Source: Pilaira anomala
Taxonomy: Eukaryota; Mucoromycota; Mucoromycetes; Mucorales; Mucoraceae
Assembly: GCA_025716855.1 (NCBI GenBank)
Contig: JAIXMQ010000214.1
Location: forward strand, 1 to 11,485
DNA length: 11,485 nt
Reading direction: 5' to 3'
The position numbers and the translations under genes are program-made. Of the stretch, positions 1 to 7,490 are shown in pieces. Position 1 is the first letter of the stretch, and the number at the start of each line of letters is the position of its first letter. Under the pieces are notes generated by a model, which had not been told where the DNA came from, searched no databases, and was given only the letters and a program-made list of their open reading frames with translations.

Positions 1-26
1 GGTAAATTAATAACTTCTCTTTTCAG
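1..26 (+). other. 3' end of an intron in the helicase gene
   Basis: The bases run through a TACTAAC-like branch sequence (TAATAAC, 8-14) and a pyrimidine-rich tract to CAG at 24-26. In the helicase frame there is a stop at 3-5, so coding sequence cannot continue leftwards without splicing. Immediately after the CAG the frame encodes conserved PIF1 residues. A GT at 2-3 would give a 25-nt intron, which is implausibly short, so the donor is probably left of the window. Confidence 0.6.
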
Positions 27-1151
27 GTCTTTAAATTAGCCCCAACTGGCGTTGCAGCTCACAATATCAATGGCATGACAATTCATAGATTCTTTGGTAT
101 AGATAATGCAACTAATAACCCCAATCATTTGAAAGTGGATGAAATTTTAAAGCTCTATCCTAAAATTATGCTTTTGATTGATGAATATTCAATGCTTAGT
201 CAGTCTCTATTGGATATATTAAACAATACATTAGTAAAAGCAACAAATAGAAATGTAGCAATGGGTGGTGTCAAAACTCTATTCTTTGGTGATTTAGCAC
301 AGCTTCTTCCTGTTAACAAAAATGAATTGCCTATCTGGGAATCTGGAATGTTCCGTACATCAGGAAAGTATTGCCTTTTTGAACCTGTTAGACAATCTGA
401 AGCTAATTTTATTGATATTTTAAACAAAGTACGCGTTTGCGATTTTGATCAATCTGTTATAAAGTTTATTAATAGTAGAACTGTAGCGAAATGTGATTTA
501 CCCAATCGATCATTACGACTTTATACAACAAGAAAAAACGTGAACACTGCTAATTCAAAAGATTTTGACTATATGGGAGGTGAACCAACTATTTTCCTTG
601 CCTATGATACCTATAATGGAGGTTCCAAACACTCTGCTTCTCTTACCTTGAATGAAACTAGACTACTACAAGAATTAAAGCTTAAAATTGAAATGCCTGT
701 AATGTTAATACAAAATTTGCATGTCTCCAGCGGTTGGGTCAATGGTACCATTGCTCAAGTTAAAGAGATAGATGAAGAAAATATTCTTTTATCAAAAATC
801 AGTAATGATGGTGACGAAGTGACTTTGTGGGTCCAAAGGATTACCAGAAGCGTACCCGGAACTAGCTATCTTCGATCGCAATTTCCTATTGTACCTGCTT
901 TTGCCTCGACGATTCACAAAGCTCAAAGTGCCACTATCGATTCTGTTGCAATACACTTAGATAATATGATACCTCACGGTCAGCTTTACGTAGCAATGTC
1001 TCGAGTAAGAAGAAGTGCAGATCTGTTTTTTTTTGGCTCAGAATTACCACTCAAAATCAAGCGCAAATACGGATTGAATTTGGATGCAATTGATGTTGTT
1101 GAATATGCGGAGAAACGGCAAAAACGAACTCAAACAAATACCGATAATTAA
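27..1151 (+). CDS. PIF1-like ATP-dependent DNA helicase, C-terminal part (5' end outside window)
   Basis: PIF1-family SF1B helicases unwind DNA 5'->3' using ATP; family members act in genome maintenance, and related copies are carried by Helitron transposons. The exon opens with motif Ia (APTGVAAHNING...TIH). Numbered from the first internal Met at 75, it then shows Walker B IDEYSML (D36, E37), motif III GDLAQLLPV (72-80), a PVRQSE motif (about 104-109), the VNGT segment of the 2B region, motif V TIHKAQSAT (about 279-287) and motif VI GQLYVAMSRVRR (about 302-313). Walker A must lie in an upstream exon outside the window, so the Met at 75 is not the true start. The tail is basic and Gln/Thr-rich. 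The frame is uninterrupted to TAA at 1149-1151. Family assignment is secure; whether it is the host PIF1 or a Helitron-derived copy cannot be told here. Confidence 0.9.
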   Translation, partial: VFKLAPTGVAAHNINGMTIHRFFGIDNATNNPNHLKVDEILKLYPKIMLLIDEYSMLSQSLLDILNNTLVKATNRNVAMGGVKTLFFGDLAQLLPVNKNELPIWESGMFRTSGKYCLFEPVRQSEANFIDILNKVRVCDFDQSVIKFINSRTVAKCDLPNRSLRLYTTRKNVNTANSKDFDYMGGEPTIFLAYDTYNGGSKHSASLTLNETRLLQELKLKIEMPVMLIQNLHVSSGWVNGTIAQVKEIDEENILLSKISNDGDEVTLWVQRITRSVPGTSYLRSQFPIVPAFASTIHKAQSATIDSVAIHLDNMIPHGQLYVAMSRVRRSADLFFFGSELPLKIKRKYGLNLDAIDVVEYAEKRQKRTQTNTDN

Positions 1152-1428
1152 ATATAGAACCCAAGAAGGTGCTTAAAAACAAAAGTTTAGGAACAATTAA
1201 ATAATAAACATAATAAAATTTAACAAACACAAATAAGATTAAACATACAGATATTAAATAAAAATAAGTTTTTTTTTAAAGACACCAACATACACAAAAT
1301 GAACATAATTAATAAAACCCACACCCTCTCCACAAGCCGCAAAATCAAAAGGATGGATTGCATAAGTAGAATGATTGGGGTGCAGCTATCTCAAGCCTAA
1401 AAATGATCTTAGGGGCATACTGACAGGC
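1152..1428. other. AT-rich spacer after helicase gene
   Basis: No coding frame was recognised. The stretch is A-rich up to about 1320, then has a short less AT-rich part. A small inverted repeat, CCTAA...TTAGG, lies at 1396-1413 (5-bp stem, 8-nt loop). No clear start of an LTR (TGTAAT) occurs where a full-length 5' LTR would be expected (near 1334). Confidence 0.5.
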
Positions 1429-1568
1429 TTATATAATATATATTTTGATTTTTATACATTCTCAATTATGAAACATATGACTACTATAAATACCTCTCCT
1501 TTTCTATGAAATAAAAGATAATCATTTTTTATTATATATTCAAACAGTCCCATTGTCTCATTATTACA
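1429..1568 (+). repeat. 5' LTR, right-hand part only
   Basis: From about 1449 to 1568 this matches the 3' LTR at 6298-6416 closely, ending in ATTACA. Similarity to about 1429 is weak and further left it vanishes, so roughly 95 bp of U3 is missing, replaced or too diverged. In the well-aligned block I count seven gaps, every one a loss in this copy. It retains TATAAATA (1485-1492) and AATAAA (1510-1515), at the same places as in the 3' LTR. Confidence 0.8.
1485..1492 (+). promoter_or_regulatory. LTR TATA box
   Basis: TATAAATA, conserved at the equivalent place in the 3' LTR (6330-6337) within an otherwise strongly conserved block. It probably positions the start of the retrotransposon transcript about 25-35 bp downstream. 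Activity is inferred from sequence only. Confidence 0.5.
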
Positions 1569-1569
1569 G

Positions 1570-1587
1570 TGGTGGAGTAGCTAAATA
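1570..1587 (+). other. candidate primer-binding site
   Basis: One base after the LTR end, TGGTGGAGTAGC begins. Primer-binding sites pair with the 3' CCA end of a tRNA and so begin with TGG just inside the LTR, which fits. I cannot name the tRNA from memory. Confidence 0.45.
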
Positions 1588-1597
1588 ATTTCCCAAC

Positions 1598-3049
1598 TAC
1601 TCAAGTTCTAACTCTGCTTCGAGTCGAAGCCCTTTGGTTGCATCCAACCCATTAGGTATTACTCCGGCTACCTTTAAACCTCGTATGGTTTCACCTTCTG
1701 CGGCTGCTGCTGCTTCTGGTCTCGTGAAGGGGAAAGTGGTGCTGATACTAGCTCTACTGATACTACTACTGGTAATACGGCTGGTACTAATGACAATAAC
1801 GCTTTGAATAGGAGGAGGTCAAGACTTTTTATTTACATTTAAGACAAAAACATGCTGAAGTCAAGGAATATATTACTATTGGTCGTCCTCTGCGTCTTCA
1901 AATGTTACAAGAAATTAATACTAACTTGGCTACTTTGGAAAGCGTTTGCTTAACAGCGTCTCCTCTCAACAAGCTGGTATTTACCTATGATGGATAATTT
2001 AATGGTGGGAAAAACAACGATTAGAGACTGAACTTAATCATCTTGAATCAATTGTGGACCCGGAAATTCAATGGTTGGCTATGCAATTAGGTGAAATGGC
2101 CCGTGTTACAGGTGATTCCCTTAAAACTTTATTTATCGATTACAGTTGGCCTACTATTCAAGACTGTTATGATTTGCGTGCCCCTCAAAAGTTTTTAATT
2201 TAATGACACAAGGTAATGGTGTCGGTTTGCCTCATAATTATTTACAAGCGAATAATATTATGGAGGAGGTGCGTGCATATGTTCAACAAGCCCTAGGTCA
2301 GTCAAGACGATCGATGGAAGTTGTTGAAAATACTATGGGTGTTAATGATTCCGCCCGGAAAGCTAGCTTGAATAAACGTTATCGAAAGATAGTTCCGTTT
2401 GACCTAAAGTTATAAGTAATTCCGAAGATGCTAGAGTATGGCTTTCCAAGTATCAATGGTATTCAAAATATGATGGTGTGTCTGAAGAAACAAGAATGGC
2501 CGATTTACCTATGTATTTAGATGGTATGGCTTTTACTTGGTTTGCTACCTTACCCGATCCAACTCAAAAGTCATGGGAATTGTTTTCGGCGTCTTTCTTG
2601 AAACAGTATGCTGGTGGTTTAAGTACAAACGAGGCGGCTTTGAATGAATTAAAAAATATTACTAAAGGAAAAATGCCAATGCATGAATTTGGTATAAAAT
2701 TGACTAGTTTATTTAATAGAGCTAATGTTTTTGCACTCAATCTGCAGTTAGATTATTTGCGCGGAAAGCTTCCTCCTAAGTTAGGTGAAACTTTGATTAT
2801 GAAGGATCCTCAAACGTTTGATGAAGCAATCATGATTTGTTCCCGTATGGAAGCGCACTTGAGTGTAAACAACGGATCCGGTGAATCAGGTGGTTCTTCT
2901 GTGTTACCCATGAACTCCTTGAATCCAAGTTTATTTTCCACACCTCAAATACACAACAACAAACATTAAATAAGGAGACTAGAACTTGTTACAAGTGTAA
3001 GAAACCTGGACACTTAAAGAAGGACTATCGAGTCAAGACAACAAATGGT
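1598..3049 (+). pseudogene. gag: Gag of the Ty3/gypsy element, frameshifted
   Basis: Gag forms the virus-like particle and binds element RNA. Coherent protein is readable only by moving between frames: a Ser/Ala/Thr-rich N-terminus (about 1598-1733), a linker (about 1735-1825), segments from 1833, 2003 and 2203, then the core retrotransposon Gag domain at about 2406-2946 (MADLPMYLDGMAFTWF, then LKQYAGG and LPPKLGE). Each step is a net loss of one base, near 1733, 1825-1832, 1992-2002, 2195-2203, 2403 and 2947. A zinc knuckle follows at 2987-3028, C-X2-C-X4-H-X4-Y: the final Cys codon is replaced by TAT at 3026-3028. No ATG is present at the expected N-terminus; the reading frame there is closed upstream by a TAA at 1586-1588. 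Not functional as written. Confidence 0.8.
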
Positions 3050-4381
3050 GGCAATTATCAAAGACATCGTAAACAAAATAATCAGAAGACTGAAGATGTC
3101 AAGGTCGAACAAGAAGAAACTTTTTCTATTTTTTCTAGGTTTCAACAGAATATGACTAAGGTGGAAAAAAATAAATTGAGATTCTATGTGAATGCTACTT
3201 CAAGACAAGGACAAGGACTGCCAGAAATTTTAGTTGATACAGGCTCCATGATTAGTTCAATTGGTTTGAAGACTGCCAAATTGTTAAAATTACCTGTTAC
3301 TAGATGCCCTGGCATTGAAATTCAATATGGAAATAAGTCAACACAATGGTCAGATTGTTTAGCTATTTTGGATTTTTCTACGGATGATATTTCTACAACT
3401 ACTGCTGCTCTGTATGTCGTGGAAAAACAAAATGAAACAATTATTTTGGGCATGGATTGGATGGAAGAAGAAAAAATTTGTTTGGTACCACATTTAAAAA
3501 AAATGTATAAGATTGATACCGTTACTACTAACCATTCCGATATCGCTAATATTACTCAAAGCCTTTTGTCCAAATTTCCTGGTATTTATTTGGTTGAAGA
3601 ACAGCAACCATTAACTAAGGCCCCATATATGCATCGCATTGAAACCGGTGATGTAGCACCTGTCGCTACCCGTGATTATAGAAGACCTCCGGCGGAAATT
3701 GAACAAATCGATTCGATGGTGAAAGAATATTTATTGAAAGGGGTTATCCAACCGAGTGACAGTCCATGGTCGTCTCCAGTTGTTTTGGTGAATAAGCCTG
3801 ACGGTAGTAAGCGACTTTGCGTAGATTATCGAAATTTAAATAAGGTGACTATACCGGATAAATACCCTATTCCAAGAATTGTCGAATTATTAGATCAGCT
3901 CAATGGTAATGCTTATTTCACAACAATTGATCTTAAATCTGGATATTGGCACATTCCTGTTGCTGAAGAACATCGAGAAAAAACTGCTTTTCTGGCTAAT
4001 GGGTCTTTGTATGAGTTCAAGGTGCTCCCTTTTGGTGTAACTAATGGTCCTCCAACTTTCCAGCGCTTCATGAAAGGGGTACTCAGCGGTTTAAAAAACG
4101 TCATGGTTTATTTAGATGATATCATTTGTTTTAATTTTTCGTTACATGATCATTTAAATAACTTAAAGTTAGTTTTAGCCAGATTACAAGATTACAATTT
4201 GAATATATCTCCTGATAAATGCCAATGGATTCAATCCGAAGTCAAGTTTTTGGGTTTTCTCGGTGGTGCTAATGGTATTAGGCCAAATCCAGAGAAGACT
4301 GCTGCTATTCGCGACTGGCCACTTCCTCAATCAGTCAAAGCATTACAACGTTTTTTAGGTATTTGCGTGTTTTACCATTGA
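2951..4381 (+). pseudogene. pol: Pol part 1: nucleocapsid tail, aspartic protease and reverse transcriptase
   Basis: This frame is open from the zinc-knuckle region to TGA at 4379-4381, so the Met at 3152 need not be the start. Numbered from that Met, the protease has the catalytic DTGS at 29-32 and the second conserved ILGMDW at 98-103. Reverse transcriptase follows: SPWSSPVVLVNKPDGSKR (204-221), CVDYRNLNK, TTIDLKSGYWHIP (first catalytic Asp, D260), LPFGVTNGPPTFQR (the family usually has N-A-P-A-T-F-Q) and the active-site YLDD (320-323). It makes element cDNA, and the protease matures Gag-Pol. The TGA falls in the connection segment (FYH-stop-FIKN), where the family normally has Arg. A single CGA-to-TGA change explains it. 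The catalytic residues are all present. Confidence 0.9.
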
Positions 4382-4903
4382 TTTATCAAGAATTTGGCTA
4401 TGATTGCTGCTCCATTGTATGGTTTACTTAAAAAAGATGAAGTATTTATTTGGTCTGATGATCGATTACTTGCATTTGAAAAATTAAAAGATACTGTATG
4501 TAACTTAACTTCCCTAGCCTATCCTGATCCTCAACCTCCTTTTGATTTACATACGGATGCAAGCAACGTTGGTATTGGTGCTGTCCTTGTCCAAAATGGT
4601 CACCCTGTTGCTTTTGCTAGCCGATCAATTACTAGTGCTGAGAAGAATTATCATACTACTGAATTAGAGTGTCTTGCTGTGGTATGGGCATTAGAGTACT
4701 TTTATTGTTATATATATAGTGCTACATTTACTATCTATACAGATCATATGGCCCTCAAAGCTATTCTTACCACTAAAATGCCTCGTGGTCGAATTTCTCG
4801 CTGGATCATGACCATTCAAAACTATCGTTTTAATATTGTTCACAAGAAAGGAATTCACAACATCGATGCTGATGCTCTTAAGCCGCAAATACCAGCAAAA
4901 TAA
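4382..4903 (+). pseudogene. pol: Pol part 2: RNase H domain
   Basis: This continues in the same frame after the TGA. It removes RNA from the RNA:DNA hybrid during reverse transcription. Numbered from the Met at 4394: HTDASNVGIGAVL (catalytic D55), TTELECLAVVWALEYF (E92) and YTDHMALKAIL (D117). The segment ends in DADAL, normally followed by S-R in the family. Here one extra base (AA for A near 4879-4880) pushes translation to TAA at 4901-4903. The Met at 4394 is only the first Met after the nonsense codon and unlikely to be a real start. Confidence 0.88.
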
Positions 4904-6170
4904 TCAAGATAGTACTATGGTGGATATTCAACGAGTTGATACAGAAGAGTTCATCAAGTTGCAAAATGATGATGCTATTGTTTTTGCACTCAAAAAGGGG
5001 GAAGAGAAGAAGACTGGTTCGGGCTCGGAATTCGTATTTAAAAATGGTATTTTATACAAGAAAAATGTGCCGGTTATCTCTCGTAAACTAGTACCGTCCG
5101 TTTTAAAAATGATTCATGATGGACCTACTGGTGGTCATTTTGGGTTAGAAAAGACTCTTGGTAAAGCAAGACTAGTTGGTTGGTGGCCCTCAATGATTGA
5201 AGACAGCAAGAATTGGATAAGTGCTTGTAAAAAATGCCAAATATACAAGACTGACACTAAGAATACAACACCACCATTAAAGAGTATAATGCCAAGCTAT
5301 GTAGGGAAAATCTGGGCAGCAGACATTGCAATTTTACCAACAACAAGAAAACAGAATTCATATATTTTGGTGTTAATGGAATACTTGACTAAGTGGGCGA
5401 TAACGGCGGCATTACCTTCTTTTGATTCTGATCATGTTGCGCAAGTCTTACTATTTGAAGTTGTTTTGAAATTTGGAATCATAAGAAGACTAATTACCGA
5501 TAATGGCTCAAATTTTATATCTGATGCTATGAGCATGGTGTGCTCCAGGTTAGATATTAAACGATCATTGACGAGTGTGGAACACCCAAACACTGATGGA
5601 CTAGTGGAACGTTTTAACCGTACGTTAAAAGACGGACTCGCTTTGTATGTTGATCAAGATCCTTTAACTTGGGATGAATATTTACCTTTTGTCACCTTTG
5701 CCTACAATACTTCCAAACATGCTTCAACTGGTTACTCTCCTTTCAAGTTATTATATGGTAGAAATCCCGATGTCCCAGTTTGTCAAGATTTGAAACATAT
5801 TGAACCAAAGACGTATGAAAGTGAAAGGTGGTTGATATATTTAAATCAACATCTCCCAGCGTTACATTCTGATGCTCTGTCGAAACTTGGTAAAGCTCAA
5901 GAACGTCAAAAAAGGTTTTATGATCCGGTTGGTGCAGTCAAGTACACATACAAAGTTGGTAATCTGGTGAAAAGAAGAAATTTAGAAAAATTGACATTTC
6001 CTAAGAAAAGATGGTCTGGCCCTTGGATTGTCTTAGCTATGAACAATGAAGATGGAACTTCCTGGGTGATTCAACGAAAAGATACTGCTGGTCCGATGGG
6101 AAGAACTACCGCTAATGTTAAACACATGCGTCCTTGGGTATCTAAAGAAGATATAGAAGAGGCGGTCTAA
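4836..6170 (+). pseudogene. pol: Pol part 3: integrase
   Basis: Integrase inserts the cDNA into the genome. Numbered from the Met at 4836, which lies over the RNase H end and is not a likely start, homologous sequence resumes at LSRKYQ (about 15-20). The zinc-binding region is H94-X6-H101-X29-C131-X2-C134. The catalytic triad is D163 (IWAADIA), D222 (LITDNGSNF) and E258 (NTDGLVERFNRTLKDG), with 35 residues between the last two, typical of retroviral-type integrases. A GPY/F-like segment (KRWSGPWIVL) lies near residue 395. I saw no recognisable chromodomain after it. The domain is intact over 1.3 kb, in contrast to gag. It depends on an upstream frame for expression. Confidence 0.9.
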
Positions 6171-6181
6171 AGAGGGAAGAA
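6169..6181 (+). other. polypurine tract
   Basis: AAAGAGGGAAGAA overlaps the pol stop codon and abuts the TGTAAT start of the 3' LTR. Such a tract primes plus-strand DNA synthesis and fixes the LTR boundary at 6182. Confidence 0.85.
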
Positions 6182-6416
6182 TGTAATGAATACAAGTCAC
6201 TCTCCTTCCTAATCCAGTCACTCACTTATTTATGTATATCAATTATCTCAGCTTTGCCAATTATAAACAATATATACTATTATGATCTATTTATACATTA
6301 CTCAATATTATGAAACATTTATGAACTATTATAAATACCTCTCCTTTTCTATGAAATAAAAGATAATCATTTTTTATTATATATTCAGAACAGTCCCATT
6401 TGTCTCAGTTATTACA
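6182..6416 (+). repeat. 3' LTR, complete (235 bp)
   Basis: It starts TGTAAT right after the polypurine tract and ends ATTACA, a perfect 6-bp inverted terminal repeat. It contains TATAAATA (6330-6337), AATAAA (6355-6360) and, in U3, two copies of AGTCACTC (6195-6202 and 6216-6223). The right 119 bp matches the 5' LTR. It reads towards the small gene that starts 40 bp downstream, so its TATA box could drive that gene. Confidence 0.9.
6330..6337 (+). promoter_or_regulatory. TATA box in the 3' LTR
   Basis: TATAAATA, identical to the 5' LTR box. It lies about 127 bp upstream of the first ATG of the next gene (6457), so readout transcription into that gene is possible. Confidence 0.45.
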
Positions 6417-6456
6417 AATATAACTAAAATAAAAGTGGTCACAGTGGATTGAAAAA

Positions 6457-6862
6457 ATGCCTCCCAAAGGGCTGATTCAGCCTTAACTTTGAGCGAGTCT
6501 TTTTCTCGTCGTGCTACTTGTTCTGCTTCACGGTCTGTTTCTGCTTCTGCCTCAAGAGCACGCATAAATTCTCGTACTTTGGGCCCAGATTCAGTATTAC
6601 CAAAGGTATATTTTTTTTTGGGAATGTTACATTAAGTTTTATTGTCTTGGTGTACTAACTTATAATTTTTTTAAATTTACAGAAAAGCGTTCGTGTTCCT
6701 GTTTTGGTCGATTTAAGCAGCAAGCAGAGGAAGAGCGTGAAGTTCACTCAAAAGGATGTTGCTTCAAGAAAAACAAAAAGCCCTCTTGTCAGAAACCCTA
6801 TTGCTTCTGGCACTAGTAGATCTAAAGCGAAGGGGAAAGAGTTAAAAGAATTGTTAAAGTAA
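6457..6862 (+). CDS. small two-exon gene, basic Ser/Arg/Lys-rich protein of unknown function; start frame broken
   Basis: Exon 1 frame is open from 6453 to 6605, the intron is 6606-6682 (77 nt) and exon 2 runs 6683-6862 to TAA. Exon 1 is Ser/Ala/Arg-rich (SRRATCSASRSVSASASRAR). Exon 2 is basic, with VRVPVLVDLSSKQRKSVKF and a Lys-rich end (SKAKGKELKELLK). The splice junction keeps frame in phase 0. No start codon lies in the exon 1 frame after the stop at 6450-6452. The nearby ATG at 6457 begins MPPKG in another frame and meets TAA within ten codons. One missing A near 6466-6468 would join that start to the rest, giving about 109 residues. Alternatively an upstream exon was displaced when the retrotransposon landed. 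The composition suggests a nuclear or nucleic-acid-associated protein, but I do not recognise a family. Confidence 0.55.
6606..6682 (+). other. intron of the small gene
   Basis: Donor GTATAT follows CAAAG, a perfect TACTAAC branch site lies at about 6654-6660, and the acceptor TTTACAG ends at 6682. All signals are on the + strand, which argues that the + strand and not the opposite one is coding here. Confidence 0.75.
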
Positions 6863-6951
6863 AAATAAATAATTATTTTAATAATTATTGATAATATTCA
6901 TAAGAATATTAAGTGGATAAAAAAAAACTGAGAGAACTGAAAAAGAACTCA
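6863..6951. other. short AT-rich spacer
   Basis: It begins just after the stop codon with A/T-only sequence, including ATAAATAATTATTTTAATAATTAT, an inverted AT repeat that could hold a 3' end signal (AATAAA at 6865-6870). No gene is seen. Confidence 0.4.
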
Positions 6952-6956
6952 ATAGA
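6952..6956. repeat. 5-bp target-site duplication, left copy
   Basis: ATAGA, repeated exactly at 7200-7204 on the other side of the 243-bp element. Confidence 0.6.
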
Positions 6957-7199
6957 CACTGTGAATTCGGTCAAAAAACAATGAATAAAAGCTGAATAAA
7001 TACTAAATAATGTTGAATAAAAGCTGAATAAAAGCTGAATAAAAACTGAAATTCAGTTGTGAGAATTCGTAATTCTACCTGAACTAAACCTGAATAAATT
7101 CAGTGCTGACGATTCCGAGAACTGGTAAAATTTCGAGTTTTCAGCCCGTAATATTCCGGTTTTATTCATGTTTTATTCAGGGTTTTTTCTATTACTGTG
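6957..7199. mobile_element. 243-bp MITE-like element, CAC...GTG ends
   Basis: Flanked by ATAGA on both sides. The left end starts CACTGTGAATTCGGTCAAAA; the reverse complement of the right end starts CACAGTAATAGAAAAAACCC. With gaps the two ends align through AAAAAAC..TGAATAAAA..TGAATAAA, roughly 40 bp of imperfect terminal inverted repeat. The inside is dense in (C)TGAATAAA: plus-strand copies near 6982, 6993, 7014, 7025, 7036 and 7091, and inverted copies TTTATTCA at 7161-7168 and 7172-7179. Subterminal motifs in opposing orientation are typical binding sites for a transposase supplied in trans. There is no coding capacity. The superfamily is uncertain: 5-bp duplications and CAC ends would be compatible with a CACTA-related fungal group, but that is inference. 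Confidence 0.7.
7012..7050 (+). repeat. 11-bp tandem repeat in the MITE
   Basis: Units GTTGAATAAAA (7012-7022), GCTGAATAAAA (7023-7033) and GCTGAATAAAA (7034-7044), followed by a partial ACTGAA. The partial unit runs into a perfect palindrome, ACTGAA-A-TTCAGT (7045-7057). Confidence 0.85.
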
Positions 7200-7204
7200 A
7201 TAGA
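7200..7204. repeat. 5-bp target-site duplication, right copy
   Basis: ATAGA, matching 6952-6956. Confidence 0.6.
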
Positions 7205-7280
7205 ATATGCATTTAATGTGATGCATTTCACCGAACACAGACAACTTTAACCTATTCTTGCGAGTTTACTGGAAGAAGAG

Positions 7281-7490
7281 ATGGGTATCTCTAACGAAAT
7301 ACAAAACGTTGAACCGTATACTTTGGTCGTACCAGAATTGCCTGATCAGCTTTTACAACCGGCTACTATTTACCAGCAGTCAATATATCATAAAAATTTC
7401 CGATTTGGAGACATACAGCAGGGATGTCAGAACATAGTGAATGTTCTGCAATACGGAAATCGCAACATACGCAACACAGCCACGCGATAG
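7281..7490 (+). CDS. hypothetical 69-codon ORF
   Basis: The reading frame is less AT-rich than its surroundings and has mixed, protein-like composition (EPYTLVVPELPDQLLQPATIYQQ, then NFRFGDIQQGCQNIVNVLQYGNRN). The frame is open leftwards to TAA at 7248-7250, adding PILASLLEEE before the Met. It has no transmembrane segment and no domain I recognise, and no clear splice signals were seen around it. It could be a small gene, an exon, or a remnant of a gene split by the insertions to its left. A chance ORF is not excluded. Confidence 0.3.
   Translation: MGISNEIQNVEPYTLVVPELPDQLLQPATIYQQSIYHKNFRFGDIQQGCQNIVNVLQYGNRNIRNTATR

Larger units (their letters stand above)
1429..6416 (+). mobile_element. 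Ty3/gypsy LTR retrotransposon, degenerate
   Basis: The order is LTR, primer-binding site, gag, zinc knuckle, protease, reverse transcriptase, RNase H, integrase, polypurine tract, LTR. Integrase downstream of RNase H is the Ty3/gypsy (Metaviridae) order. The 3' LTR is complete, while only about the right 140 bp of the 5' LTR can be matched, so the left boundary given is approximate. Zinc knuckle, protease, reverse transcriptase and RNase H share one frame, suggesting an ancestral single gag-pol reading frame. The copy cannot be autonomous: gag changes frame six times, pol has one TGA, and a further frame change precedes integrase. No target-site duplication can be tested because the left end is not defined; the right flank starts AATAT. 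Confidence 0.93.

Noticed and set aside
1396..1413. Hairpin as a Helitron 3' end after the PIF1 gene.
   Set aside because: Stem of only 5 bp and no CTRR followed by T at the proper distance.
6377..6565. Minus-strand frame that looks like a charged coiled coil (Glu/Arg-rich, starting MRALEAEAETDREAEQ).
   Set aside because: It is the antisense of the Ser/Ala/Arg-rich exon 1, runs into the LTR, and the splice signals support the + strand.
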